Positions 17,727 to 27,614 are shown, counted from the stretch's first letter. The stretch: DNA of 51,668 bases from Candidatus Thorarchaeota archaeon MP8T_1 (GCA_002825465.1 PJER01000016.1:1-51668); one strand, 5' to 3'. The notes: generated by a model not told the origin, from the sequence alone. Made by a program: numbers and translations.

Positions 17727-18221
17727 GTGGAAAATCATCTCTTTGGAAAAATCAAGGTGGCCATTACCCTTGGTCGATTTGATGATTCTGAACTTGATAT
17801 AGTTGTGAAGGCTCTAGACATTCCGCTTGGTGTGCCACCAGTCGGAGCAGGGATAATAACTACATCGACAAGTGGTACAGGAATCACAGTTAAAGAGGCT
17901 AGTGATGCAGAGAATGTTATTCATTGGCCAGCAATCACCCTATCAAATCCAGACAGAAGAAAGGAGATTTACAAAGCTGCGATTAATGCTCTTTATAGTG
18001 CTGAAGAGATTAAAGCAAGTCGAATTGGATTCTTTACGATGGGACTTGAAGTTGCTCGATTACCTACTTGGGAGATAGCAGAGGAAATTGTGAAAGCCAT
18101 AAATGAGTTTTCAAAAAGAGATTCACAACTAATTCAGATTATGTTGGTTGCGAGCTCACCAACACAGGTGAGCTCGTTCCAATTTGCGATTAATAATATC
18201 CCAATTATTACTGATAACTAA
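17727..18221 (+). CDS. Degenerate macro-domain-like protein, tandem paralogue
   Basis: Inferred by comparing it by eye with its upstream neighbour. Both run: beta strand, G-x-x-x-D, a V-x-A loop, G-x-G-I, then x-VIH followed by a 30-residue helix with AL-x-A, then F-x-x-x-G, then an A-x-x-I helix and a last strand. Here the ligand-binding signatures are lost: G-D-I-T became G-R-F-D, N-A-A-N became K-A-L-D, and A-I-G-A-G-V-G-G became T-M-G-L-E-V-A-R. It is therefore probably catalytically inactive and may bind another ligand or the active paralogue. The GTG at 17727 follows CAGGAG by 8 nt; the two genes are translationally coupled. 164 residues. Confidence 0.55.
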   Translation: MENHLFGKIKVAITLGRFDDSELDIVVKALDIPLGVPPVGAGIITTSTSGTGITVKEASDAENVIHWPAITLSNPDRRKEIYKAAINALYSAEEIKASRIGFFTMGLEVARLPTWEIAEEIVKAINEFSKRDSQLIQIMLVASSPTQVSSFQFAINNIPIITDN

Positions 18222-18222
18222 T

Positions 18223-19584
18223 CTAGATCTTTAATCGTTTTCTTGCCGCATCAGCTGATTGTACTAGGGGGTCCCAAGTATCACAAATTGCTGGTGCATA
18301 ACAGTTCTCAAAATCAAAGAGCTGTTTTGCGTCAATATTATTTTGGATACCTAGAGTTATCACATTGATTCTCATTGCAGCATCTTCAAGTCCAACAAGT
18401 TGGCCACCTACAAGCTTACCTGTTTCTTTGTTGAAGTAGGTCTTTACCTTTAGTTCTTGTCCACCAGTGAAGTAATGAGGTTTGGTGCTACCCTTTATTG
18501 AACCTTTAACCATTGGAATCTCGTAACGGTTAGCTAGATCTTCAGTTAGACCAGTACTAGCAATCTCTAATCCAAATAGCTTTGTCACCTTAGCGCCTAT
18601 ACAACCTTGAAAACGTTCATCTCCGCCTGCTGCATTAATACCTGCAACGCGGCCTTCTCGAACAGCAAGGGTTCCTAATCCACCAGAGCAGCGTCTTCCA
18701 GTGATGAATTCAATATTTTCTGCACAATCACCAACAGCGTAGACATCAGGTAGGTTGGTCATCATTTTATCATTGGTCATAATTCCGCGAGTCTTACCAA
18801 TTTCAACACCTATTTGTTCGGCAAGTTTTGTGATCGGGCGGACACCAGTTGCAACTACTACAAAATCTGCAGGAATTTCAGTTATTTCCTCAGTTAAGCG
18901 ATTCTTGACAAGAACACCTTTTGGAGAGTCTCCACCGGTGATTTCTTGGGCTGCGGTGTTGTTAAGGATCTTTAATCCATGCTCTCTACAGTGTTCTTCA
19001 ACAATTTCAGCTAAATCAGGATCTACCATTGCTAGCAGAACATGGGGGAGGAATTCAACAACTGTAACATCAAGGCCACGTTCATGAAATGCTTCAGCAG
19101 CTTCCATTCCAACTAAGCCACCACCTATTATCACTCCTTTCTTAGCCTTATCAGCTTCAGCAGCAAGTGATTTTGCATCATCTAATGTACGTAGACCGTA
19201 TACTCTCTTCTTGTCCAGACCTTTGATGGGAGGATCTGCATTCTCAGAACCGGTCGCGAAAATAAGCGCATCATACTTTTGGGTTCCCTTTCCTTCAGGG
19301 CCTTCAAAAGTAAGTACACGAGCTTTGTGATCTATCTCAGTCACGATGGTGCTAAATTTAGCATCAATCTTGAGCCCACTCCAAGCATCGGGTTGCATCA
19401 GAATAAGGTCATCGAATGTCTTCACTTTTCCAGAGATCGTATATGGTAACCCACAACGTGAATACTGTGAGTATGATTCAGCATTGAATAGGGAGATCTC
19501 TACATTTCGATTAAATTTCCTTGCCTGCATAGCAGCGGTTGCACCAGCTGCACCACAGCCAATAATCGCAATATGTTCAACCAT
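18223..19584 (-). CDS. FAD/NAD(P) disulfide oxidoreductase, CoA-disulfide reductase / NADH oxidase type
   Basis: Seen: 453 residues; N-terminal FAD motif IIGCGAAGATAA; a single redox cysteine in YSRCGLPY (Cys44), the mark of the Nox/CoADR/persulfide-reductase branch; a second GxGxxG at VIIGGGLVGMEAAEA for NAD(P)H; the FAD-ribityl motif DVYAVGDCAE; and a C-terminal dimer domain. Known members reduce CoA disulfide, polysulfide or oxygen; sequence alone does not decide between them. The ATG at 19584 is preferred to the TTG two codons upstream because CGGAGA lies 9 nt before it. Its stop is 1 nt from the stop of the convergent macro-like gene. Confidence 0.87.
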   Translation of the reverse strand: MVEHIAIIGCGAAGATAAMQARKFNRNVEISLFNAESYSQYSRCGLPYTISGKVKTFDDLILMQPDAWSGLKIDAKFSTIVTEIDHKARVLTFEGPEGKGTQKYDALIFATGSENADPPIKGLDKKRVYGLRTLDDAKSLAAEADKAKKGVIIGGGLVGMEAAEAFHERGLDVTVVEFLPHVLLAMVDPDLAEIVEEHCREHGLKILNNTAAQEITGGDSPKGVLVKNRLTEEITEIPADFVVVATGVRPITKLAEQIGVEIGKTRGIMTNDKMMTNLPDVYAVGDCAENIEFITGRRCSGGLGTLAVREGRVAGINAAGGDERFQGCIGAKVTKLFGLEIASTGLTEDLANRYEIPMVKGSIKGSTKPHYFTGGQELKVKTYFNKETGKLVGGQLVGLEDAAMRINVITLGIQNNIDAKQLFDFENCYAPAICDTWDPLVQSADAARKRLKI

Positions 19585-19791
19585 TGTCAAATTCTCCGAA
19601 TATTTCGGTTTCTTAGTCTTTTCGTGGTTTCATTGCCCAACTTGAATGTTTTGCATTGTAGAAAAATGCTGACTGGTTTTTCAGAACTGATAAAAGGCTT
19701 GAAGTTGAGGATTGCTGATGCTGTTGATTCGCGTTGGTTACGTGCAATGAGGCAAGAATCAATCTGCGAATCAAACTGAGGAGAGATTTGC

Positions 19792-22700
19792 ATGTCACCA
19801 TCTGTATTTGCTTCTAGGACACCTAGTCCTTTCAGACCAGAGTCTAAATCAATGAGCAGTGAAAGTATGAATATCATCCGTGCTATGACAATACTACTCG
19901 CACTATTCATCTTACTACTCCCATTATCAATGAATGTGGGTCCAAGTTCGAACTCATATCTAGCAATGGAACCCAAAATGGAAACACAATCGACTATTAC
20001 AGGAAATATCATCCAATATAGACTTCCAGATACAAACCAGCCAATTGCAACGGGAACTGTTTCGGGGTATACTGGATTTGCATATGTTGTGGAAGCTGCG
20101 AGTACCTTATACTTCGTCGACCTGTTTAATGATGTAACTTTGGATATTGCCCTTCCTACAGGTAACAAACTGAGTGGAAATGGACTCACAGGATATGATG
20201 TGGATTTAGATGGGAGTACAGAATTTTTCCTTCGAAATTATGTCAATCTAAAATACTACCTTCTCATGGTAGATTTGAATAATGGAATAGTTTCTGAATA
20301 CGAAATGCCATTCCCATATCCTACAGTAAAAGGATTTGGACTATTCAATGGCGATACATATCCTGACTTAGTGATTCAAAATACAAATAATCGTGATAAT
20401 TTTCTCACATTGGATGTTCATTCAAATACAACTATTGGTACATTTCTAACTGATTACACATATGGAGTAGCAGTTGGTCACTTTACAAGTTTGACCACTG
20501 ATGCTATTGCAGTATATAACACAGCAGGGACAACAGGTCAAAGGAATATCACAGTTGTTGAAGCGGATGGGACTCAGGTCATAAGTACAATAGTGAGTAC
20601 TTCCATTGAAGATATGGTTGTTTTCAAACATGGATCTGGATTAGATGAGATAATTACGATTGACTATATTGGCTACGCAAGAGTCTATGATGGACTTGCT
20701 TTAGGTGTGATTTACTCACAACTCGTTGACACAATTACAGGATCAAACAAGTTCATTGCAACAGGAGACTTCAATCTAGATTCACAAGAGGACTTTGTTG
20801 TTGTCAGTCGTTACTCAGAAGCTGCATTCTTCAGAAATGGTACAGATGGATCAGCAATTCATCAAGCGCCTAATGTTTACCTTTTCAATTCAAAAGCAGT
20901 TGTAGTAGGTCAGGTTGATATTGATTCCATCGATGATGTAGTTGTTGGAACCACTCTTGGAGCATTAGGTACAATAAGTGGAGCAGATGGAAATTACACA
21001 CATCTAGTAGACTTAATTGATATTCAAATGAGTCCTGGAGGACATCAGATTCTCAGTATAGATGTCAACTCAGATAATAGAGAGGACATATTCTGTAGAA
21101 TAAATGAAGATGTATATCTAGTTCTAAGTGATATAGTTGCACCAAACATAATTCAGTTACCAATAGATCCATTGCATCCAACTATTCTTGATGATTATAT
21201 TACAATAAGTGTTGAAATCGATGAAATATCAGATGTTGAACATGTCTATCTCTGGATAAAAGAACCAGGTAGTAGTTCATGGATCCAACCACAAGATGAA
21301 ATGTTCAAATCACATTCTGAAGGGCGTTATTTCGCATTTGTTGGTGATTTAATTCCAGGAGAATATGAGTACTTTTTTGGTGCTCAAGATATCTATCAAA
21401 ATTATGGACAGTTAGGAAATGAAACAGATCCGTTGAGGTTCTCTGTCTCAGGTGATTTTGTTTGGCAATCGGATTACTCAGCTACAGATTATGTTTACAA
21501 AAGTGTTCATCAATCTGACGTCGGAAACCTATCAGATGGTAGTTCAGTCATCTACACTATTGAACGACAGAATGGACAAGACAATATCACACTAAATCAG
21601 TATTCTCAATATGGAGAGAACCTAAGTTCAATTAGTATAGCACCACCAAAATATCTCGATAATTTCGCTGTATTTACAGCAATGTTGGATGGAGATAACG
21701 TCTTAGATGTTATAGTCCTAGAGTACTATTATTCTGGCACTTCAATCCTTATACATCATGGTTATTCTGGTGTTGATTTATCTCTAATTGATGAGGGCAC
21801 ATGCCCATTTCCATACAAAGATTTTGAATTCATGCAAGTATATGATGACAATCAGGATGGATACGAAGAGCTTTATCTTGTATCTGCTACTAATCCTCAA
21901 TCCATTTTGAAATTGGATAATCACCTTGTTTGGTCACAGGTAGAACTTAGCCATTCGTACGATTGGGCTTATACTCCCAGATCTTTTGGATTCGCGAAAT
22001 CTCCGATTTCTGGACAGAGTTACATGGGCGTAATTAGAGGCGCACAACAAATTGACATTTATAACACTGTGACTCTAGCTCTGGTTCAATCACTTCCCAT
22101 AAATTGGCCAGGCAATACAAAGATTGAGTCAATAGTCCTTGATTCAAAATATAATGCTACATCTGGTAGAGAGGAGTTTGTCGCAGGTATCAATTATTGG
22201 CAGGGAGTTGATTCGACAGTCCGTATCTTTGTTTTCGAAGGTACAACGACTGATTTGAATGCAACTCCGATTTATGAGATTCCTCACGAATCAATAGCGT
22301 ATCTCGATTCATTCGATGCACAGGGAGATGCAAGCGATGAACTATTCATACTACTTGCTTCAGGTGAACTCATTCTGGCAGCGCCATCTACCACATTATC
22401 ACCTCTTTGGGTAACTACGGTTACAAGTGCTGATCCATTGAGTTCGACTTTTGCTGACTTTGATGGTGACACCGAAGATGAGTTTGTCTTGTTTACAGAC
22501 CAAGACGAACTCCTGACATCAGTCTCCTTCAATGGACAGGTAGAATGGACAACCAGAGTTGGTGAAATGTACAATCCACTAGTAATTGGGAACATTGATT
22601 CAATTCCTGGTGTTGAGATCGGTGGTTATCCATTTGCATCAACTAATTCTATGATTTTGGGAGTCGTGAGAAATCTAGATACGCATTATGTTCTAGATGT

Positions 22701-25422
22701 TCACACAACATATTCTGCATCAGTAATAGAACAAGGTGAAACATTCAAAGCTAATGTGACAGTTGAGAATTGCTATGGGGAGCTAATATCAGATGCATCA
22801 ATTTACATGACTGCTCATTACATCAATCCAGAAGGACCTGCAGAGAATACCTTTGGCTTTTACTTTGATTGGCCATCCAGCTTGTATCATGCTGAAACTG
22901 ATGCAACATGGCCAATGGGTCCTGTGGATCTAAGTTTATCAGTTGGTCATGATTTTTACCATACCTACTTGCGTGATTTTCCAGATGCTGTCACAGTTCT
23001 AAGTGATCTACATGTATCTGTTCAAGCACCAGACCTCATCAACCAAGGTGAGGATATGACAGTGGAAGTCCTTGTCCAAGACAATGTAGGTCGACCAGTA
23101 CGGGATGCAACAGTTTCAGTCACTTTTGGCGGTGTAGGTCAATCAGCAACACAATCAGGACCGTACTATGTTGCTACAGTTCCTGAACTAGATATTGAAG
23201 CAGGAAATCATAACGTATCAGCTGCTGCAACACACCTGTATGGAACAGGGGTCGGAATGGATGAAAAAATTGTCACTACACAAATCCTCACCTCAGACCT
23301 GATAGTTAGTACCAACTTCCCAGTTATTACTGAACAAAATGAACCGGTCATGGCATGGTTTAACATAACCGACCCCTATGGGAATGAAATCACTGGAGCG
23401 ATGGTCTCACTAAGAAGTGGAGTAAAAGGATTCCCCTTGATTGAAAGTTCATCAAATCCAGGATGTTATACTTTCAATCATAACATCACCCTAGGTCTAG
23501 GAAATCAGACATTTGAACTCCACGTAGACAAAGAGTTTCTCTATGGTCCATATGTAACTGAGATTGAGTTTGATGTACTTGGAGACCTCAAGCCAAATGT
23601 CTTCTACGATACTCGAGTTGAAGGTGGTTCAACATTCGATATTCATGTATTTGTTAGAGACCAATACGGTCCTATATTCTCAACAGGTACATTGGTCTCT
23701 ATCAACATTAATGGAACCATATACTCGCAATCGAATGCAGATGGAAGTCCAGACTATAATTTCCTCGTTCCAGCAGATTTCCTACTGGGTCCCAATAACT
23801 TCACTGTCAGCATTAGTACAACATATGCGAATTTCTGGATAAGAAATAACTTCACAATCAGAGCCTACTCTGATGCGGCCGCATCTGCTACAGTCTTTCC
23901 TGAGGGAGATTGGATAGTTGTTCAAGGAGAGCGAACAACATTCGAAATGGTCCTGAGAGATTACTTAGATCGACCTGTACAAGGAGCGTCAGTAACTATC
24001 TATGTTAAGGCACTCTCTTACCGATTAATGGAAATCGCACCGGGACTCTATAGAACAAACATCACTACAGTTGGATGGGCACCTGGGGAATACCAGTACA
24101 CAGCAGCGATAACCCATGAAGATATTCAAACAAGCGAACCAATTCAAGGAAATATCACCATTCTTGGAGTATTGGAACTCTTTGTATTTTACAATCCTAG
24201 CACACCTACACAAGGAGCACCACTTTGGATTACAATTACTGTGATAGATGCCTATGGTAATCCTGTTCCAGGTCTTGAAGTGTTAGTTACTACTCTGAAT
24301 ATGCCAACAGCGATGGCTGAAGAAACTGACCAGGTTGGCACGTATATGGTGTTCTTTGAATTTCTCCCCGATTCGGAAGGATATGGGTATAAGAATGTCA
24401 CAATACAAGTTGCAGGAGAATCAGTACAACCGAAAGAATTGACTCATCAGTTCTATCTAGATGTTGCTGCTCCTGACATTGGAGTGATGACTATTGATAC
24501 ACTTTCGTCATTTGCTGCAATCTCATTTCTCATTAGTCTCATTGGGATGTTCCTTTATTTCCGACTGGCACCGACTATGCGAAGAACTGGTTCGACTATA
24601 GAGGAATTGAAGAAATCCGTTAAGCGAATGGATAGACTCTATATTCTCATAGTTCTAGCAAGTGCAGCGGGATTGATTGGTTCGATGTGGTTCTATTCAA
24701 TAGGTGAATATGGAGGAGCTTTGATTCTAACGGTTGTACTGCTTGGAACATCAGTACTACTCTATGGTCTCTGGTTATATAGAGATGCAGTTTCAGCTGT
24801 CATGATAAGAGGTTCTTTGAATAGAAAGAGAATGATAGCTGGTCTCTGGCACCTCTTCTTTGTTCCAGTAGTGATAATTCTAATACTCACCTATGGGACA
24901 GAAATAGACTGGTTCAAGGCGTACATGATTGATGATGCCTTTGTCTTTGGAGACATTAGCATTCCAGTGATCATGACTACAATCTTCACAGCATATCTTT
25001 CATCAATTCTGGTAGTGGTTGTGAATCTGTATAGAGAGGTCAGCACAGGTCTAAAGAAACTTCAGAAGATGGAGAAAGCAAATACACCAAAGAGCATAAT
25101 GGAGGATGAACGAGAAACTATGGTGAACAGATACAGTTCATCAATTAGGATTAAGTTCCTCATGTTCTTGGTTGTCGTTGGAGCTGCAGCTGTTACAACA
25201 ATGGACTTCTTGCAGAGTTATCAACTTGGTGTGATTGTCTTAATGCCTGTCACTTTCTTGGTTGTAATTCCATTCATCTCATCAAAGATTGTGAAAGTCA
25301 TAAATAAAGCAGGAAGTGCTGCAAGGAGAAGAAGTGGCCCGTCAGTTGAACCTGGTTTGAGTGAGGAAGAAGCAGAACTAGATAGTGATATTGAAACTGA
25401 ATCAGATTCTTCACTAGATTAG
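19792..25422 (+). CDS. Giant surface protein: FG-GAP/VCBS-like propeller, Ig-like repeats, C-terminal polytopic membrane domain
   Basis: Seen: 1876 residues. A signal or anchor segment lies at about residues 28-50. Residues 55-920 contain at least eight FG-GAP/VCBS-type calcium-binding stretches (D-x-D-x-D-G-x-x-E/D followed by an I/V/F strand, e.g. DVDLDGSTEFF, DDNQDGYEELYLV, DFDGDTEDEFVLF). Residues about 960-1560 are five or more Ig-like modules with the recurring D-x-Y-G/D-R-P-V-x-G/D-A-x-V pattern. Residues 1565-1840 hold about seven membrane helices with short loops, then a Glu/Asp/Ser tail. Such a polytopic end is unusual for an adhesin. GAGGAG precedes the ATG by 8 nt. Inference: an outer cell-surface protein for attachment or polymer binding, possibly with a transport or signalling membrane part. 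Confidence 0.8.
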   Translation: MSPSVFASRTPSPFRPESKSMSSESMNIIRAMTILLALFILLLPLSMNVGPSSNSYLAMEPKMETQSTITGNIIQYRLPDTNQPIATGTVSGYTGFAYVVEAASTLYFVDLFNDVTLDIALPTGNKLSGNGLTGYDVDLDGSTEFFLRNYVNLKYYLLMVDLNNGIVSEYEMPFPYPTVKGFGLFNGDTYPDLVIQNTNNRDNFLTLDVHSNTTIGTFLTDYTYGVAVGHFTSLTTDAIAVYNTAGTTGQRNITVVEADGTQVISTIVSTSIEDMVVFKHGSGLDEIITIDYIGYARVYDGLALGVIYSQLVDTITGSNKFIATGDFNLDSQEDFVVVSRYSEAAFFRNGTDGSAIHQAPNVYLFNSKAVVVGQVDIDSIDDVVVGTTLGALGTISGADGNYTHLVDLIDIQMSPGGHQILSIDVNSDNREDIFCRINEDVYLVLSDIVAPNIIQLPIDPLHPTILDDYITISVEIDEISDVEHVYLWIKEPGSSSWIQPQDEMFKSHSEGRYFAFVGDLIPGEYEYFFGAQDIYQNYGQLGNETDPLRFSVSGDFVWQSDYSATDYVYKSVHQSDVGNLSDGSSVIYTIERQNGQDNITLNQYSQYGENLSSISIAPPKYLDNFAVFTAMLDGDNVLDVIVLEYYYSGTSILIHHGYSGVDLSLIDEGTCPFPYKDFEFMQVYDDNQDGYEELYLVSATNPQSILKLDNHLVWSQVELSHSYDWAYTPRSFGFAKSPISGQSYMGVIRGAQQIDIYNTVTLALVQSLPINWPGNTKIESIVLDSKYNATSGREEFVAGINYWQGVDSTVRIFVFEGTTTDLNATPIYEIPHESIAYLDSFDAQGDASDELFILLASGELILAAPSTTLSPLWVTTVTSADPLSSTFADFDGDTEDEFVLFTDQDELLTSVSFNGQVEWTTRVGEMYNPLVIGNIDSIPGVEIGGYPFASTNSMILGVVRNLDTHYVLDVHTTYSASVIEQGETFKANVTVENCYGELISDASIYMTAHYINPEGPAENTFGFYFDWPSSLYHAETDATWPMGPVDLSLSVGHDFYHTYLRDFPDAVTVLSDLHVSVQAPDLINQGEDMTVEVLVQDNVGRPVRDATVSVTFGGVGQSATQSGPYYVATVPELDIEAGNHNVSAAATHLYGTGVGMDEKIVTTQILTSDLIVSTNFPVITEQNEPVMAWFNITDPYGNEITGAMVSLRSGVKGFPLIESSSNPGCYTFNHNITLGLGNQTFELHVDKEFLYGPYVTEIEFDVLGDLKPNVFYDTRVEGGSTFDIHVFVRDQYGPIFSTGTLVSININGTIYSQSNADGSPDYNFLVPADFLLGPNNFTVSISTTYANFWIRNNFTIRAYSDAAASATVFPEGDWIVVQGERTTFEMVLRDYLDRPVQGASVTIYVKALSYRLMEIAPGLYRTNITTVGWAPGEYQYTAAITHEDIQTSEPIQGNITILGVLELFVFYNPSTPTQGAPLWITITVIDAYGNPVPGLEVLVTTLNMPTAMAEETDQVGTYMVFFEFLPDSEGYGYKNVTIQVAGESVQPKELTHQFYLDVAAPDIGVMTIDTLSSFAAISFLISLIGMFLYFRLAPTMRRTGSTIEELKKSVKRMDRLYILIVLASAAGLIGSMWFYSIGEYGGALILTVVLLGTSVLLYGLWLYRDAVSAVMIRGSLNRKRMIAGLWHLFFVPVVIILILTYGTEIDWFKAYMIDDAFVFGDISIPVIMTTIFTAYLSSILVVVVNLYREVSTGLKKLQKMEKANTPKSIMEDERETMVNRYSSSIRIKFLMFLVVVGAAAVTTMDFLQSYQLGVIVLMPVTFLVVIPFISSKIVKVINKAGSAARRRSGPSVEPGLSEEEAELDSDIETESDSSLD

Positions 25423-25429
25423 AAGAATG

Positions 25430-25452
25430 AGGGGTGGAACTAATCCACCCCT
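25430..25452. terminator. Bidirectional hairpin terminator between convergent surface-protein genes
   Basis: A perfect 9-bp stem AGGGGTGGA / TCCACCCCT with a 5-nt loop lies 7 nt after the stop of the 1876-residue protein gene and 18 nt from the stop of the convergent gene. It is followed by a T-rich stretch on the plus strand. Confidence 0.75.
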
Positions 25453-25470
25453 TCTTTATCTGCAGTTATC

Positions 25471-27027
25471 CTACTCTTCGGATTCGTTGTCTTCATCCGA
25501 ATAGTCATCTTCAGAGATCTCAGGTTCATAATCTTCGTGGATGTCATCTTCAAATTCGGGAGATTCCTCTAATGTTTCAGATTCTTCAGGTTGATGAATG
25601 TCTTCTTCTTCAGGATAATCTTCATCAACCTCTTTTTCAGGTGTTGCTGCTTCTTCAACCGGCATCGGTTTTTCACCATCATCAGCAGTAGCATGGAATT
25701 TCTCGACCTGAGTTTTTCGACTCACATATAGAGCAACGATTATTGCCAATGACATTGCAGCTCCAATTAGAGTCAGTGATGTCTGTAAGCTGCTTGCACT
25801 GTCTCCAAGAAGTTGCTGCCAAGTAATAACAAGGAAAGCAAGTCCAGCAATATTCATCACAAAGCTTCGGAGTGGAGTTCCCACCTTAACGATCTCTGTT
25901 ACTTCTGTATCTACCATTGCAGCAGCAAGGACTCCAGCATTATAGTCAGTTGACTTTGTCTTCTTTGCCAGTGTGCGAATGTCTACAGATTTCTTCTTAC
26001 CTAGAACCTTCAGAGCAACTGGCACTTTTGACGAGAGTAAATCTGCATAGTAAACACGAGCATCGTCTGGAGTAAAGTTGCACTTCTTGCAAAAGTCGGT
26101 CTTCTTATTCCAACCTCTCCTACATTTAGGACATTTGTCTCCAGGCCAAGCATCAGGAGCCACTTCGCGTAAACGTTGACGAACTATATACTCACTGACA
26201 CCACTTTCTTGCTTTTCTTCGCCGTCCTTATCTTTCTTCTTCCCCATTTTTGCCATTCCGGCTAACATGGAGAAGAGAAGAGGTAAGGCACCTACAACTG
26301 TAAGATTTGGTAGAGATTTCAACTCTGATGCTTTCTTGTGTATTCCTTTAAGCTTGTAAGCAGTCTTAATTCCTTCAAAGAGAGACCACAGTCCTTGTCC
26401 AGTACCAACAACTGCACCTACAGTAGCAATGCCAGCAGAAATACCTGCGACTGATGTTATCACTTCAAGTGGTGTAGCATCAATTTTGAAAAAGAATTGA
26501 TTAGAAACAATATGCTCAGTAACCGGATCTCCTTCAACATAATAATGAAAATCAATTGATGCTTGGAAAACACCTGTTGCCAATTTGAAGCCACTATAAC
26601 TAAATGCTTCACCGAGGCCTATCGGTGACTCGATGACAGGAATTGCTGAATCGTGAGAAACATGAATCCAAGAAGAATTGGTGTCATAATCAACTATCTG
26701 AATGGGAAAGATAGGGATCCCTTGATAGTAGAATGTTATTGACCCACTCATATTCAGATCCTGAGTAAGTGATTCAGAAACATTGATCTGAAGATAGAGA
26801 ATCATTGGATCCTCCATATTGATAATGACAGGGTCACCTTGAGGAGAATCTTTGAGATTCTTTCCATCAAGACTCGCATATACATACAATGTTCCATCGT
26901 TCACAAAATCTGCATCAGTTACAGGGATTTGCGCAGTAGTGGTGGGTGAACTATATCCACCAATCATCATTACAAGGAACAGAGTCATAAATCCGATAAA
27001 TAACAATTTTGAAGGTGATCGACGCAT
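25471..27027 (-). CDS. Membrane protein with ectodomain, internal zinc ribbon and acidic tail
   Basis: Function unknown. Seen in order in 518 residues: a signal or anchor (about 9-27); a beta-rich outer domain (about 35-195); a hydrophobic pair (about 198-222 and 262-280) with basic KKKDKD after it; a zinc ribbon CPKC-x10-CKKC near residues 297-315; a winged-helix-like stretch with VDIRTLAKKTKS; two more hydrophobic segments (about 390-445); and a very acidic tail of about 60 residues. The zinc ribbon and following helices should be cytoplasmic. It converges on the giant surface protein gene across a terminator, so the two are not co-transcribed but may work at the same surface. Confidence 0.65.
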   Translation of the reverse strand: MRRSPSKLLFIGFMTLFLVMMIGGYSSPTTTAQIPVTDADFVNDGTLYVYASLDGKNLKDSPQGDPVIINMEDPMILYLQINVSESLTQDLNMSGSITFYYQGIPIFPIQIVDYDTNSSWIHVSHDSAIPVIESPIGLGEAFSYSGFKLATGVFQASIDFHYYVEGDPVTEHIVSNQFFFKIDATPLEVITSVAGISAGIATVGAVVGTGQGLWSLFEGIKTAYKLKGIHKKASELKSLPNLTVVGALPLLFSMLAGMAKMGKKKDKDGEEKQESGVSEYIVRQRLREVAPDAWPGDKCPKCRRGWNKKTDFCKKCNFTPDDARVYYADLLSSKVPVALKVLGKKKSVDIRTLAKKTKSTDYNAGVLAAAMVDTEVTEIVKVGTPLRSFVMNIAGLAFLVITWQQLLGDSASSLQTSLTLIGAAMSLAIIVALYVSRKTQVEKFHATADDGEKPMPVEEAATPEKEVDEDYPEEEDIHQPEESETLEESPEFEDDIHEDYEPEISEDDYSDEDNESEE

Positions 27028-27101
27028 ATTCTAAATTCAACTCCAGCAATAGCGTTACTTTTTCATGTCAGCAAATTTGAACAGTTAAGGGTTTTGGGGA
27101 C

Positions 27102-27515
27102 CTAATTAGGGTTGCTTGTTGGAGTAGGTTCGCGGGTTCCACGCACTATATTTGCTACTTTTTTAGCAACTGAAGCAAATCCTTCACTTTTCTTCAAAAC
27201 ACCTTTTGCTCCAACTTCTACCGCTTTTTTTAGGGATTCTGTATCAAAATATGCAGTCAGAAGGTGGATATTCTTGATGCCCATCTCAGTTAGTCGTTTT
27301 GTACATTCAAGTCCATTCATATCGGGCATTTTCAGATCCATAAGAACAAAATCAATTGGACTGGATAAATCAATGCTGGAAGTCGCTTTCTCAATTGCTT
27401 GTGTTCCTGTTGTTGCAGTTAGGATTTCAAAATCATCAAGAAATTTCCTTAGATAAGAAGCCATTACTTCATGAATCGCTGGTTCATCATCTACGATGAG
27501 AATTCGCAAGGTCAT
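27102..27515 (-). CDS. Single-domain response regulator (CheY-like receiver)
   Basis: Seen: 137 residues forming one receiver domain: acidic pair Asp9/Asp10, phospho-acceptor Asp60 in LMDLKMPDMNG, Thr87 (LLTAYFD), and the conserved Lys at 108/109. There is no DNA-binding or enzymatic output domain; a short Pro/Thr/Asn tail follows. Known: such stand-alone receivers relay phosphate or bind target proteins. No kinase is adjacent; the nearest histidine kinase is at 33507-35465, and pairing is only a guess. Confidence 0.88.
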   Translation of the reverse strand: MTLRILIVDDEPAIHEVMASYLRKFLDDFEILTATTGTQAIEKATSSIDLSSPIDFVLMDLKMPDMNGLECTKRLTEMGIKNIHLLTAYFDTESLKKAVEVGAKGVLKKSEGFASVAKKVANIVRGTREPTPTSNPN

Positions 27516-27587
27516 TAGAAATTTCCCACATTAATTTGGATAATATTCTTAGTGAATGGCACCTTATCAATCGTGTTATTTACGAAT

Positions 27588-27595
27588 CTATTTAT
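27588..27595 (+). promoter_or_regulatory. TATA box for the aminotransferase gene (leaderless)
   Basis: CTATTTAT begins 27 bp before the ATG at 27615, the standard archaeal distance, so the transcript should begin at or next to the start codon. This decides against the earlier in-frame start at 27552. Confidence 0.55.
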
Positions 27596-27614
27596 TGTGG
27601 TATACAGAAATTGG

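Noticed and set aside
19666..19779. A 37-codon plus-strand frame (MLTGFSELIKG...) ending just before the ribosome site of the giant surface protein
   Set aside because: No ribosome site or convincing TATA box precedes it and no family is recognised; it may be leader sequence. Kept only as a note.
19587..20189. A 200-codon minus-strand frame opposite the start of the surface protein
   Set aside because: It overlaps the well-supported signal segment and promoter of the plus-strand gene and shows no family features.
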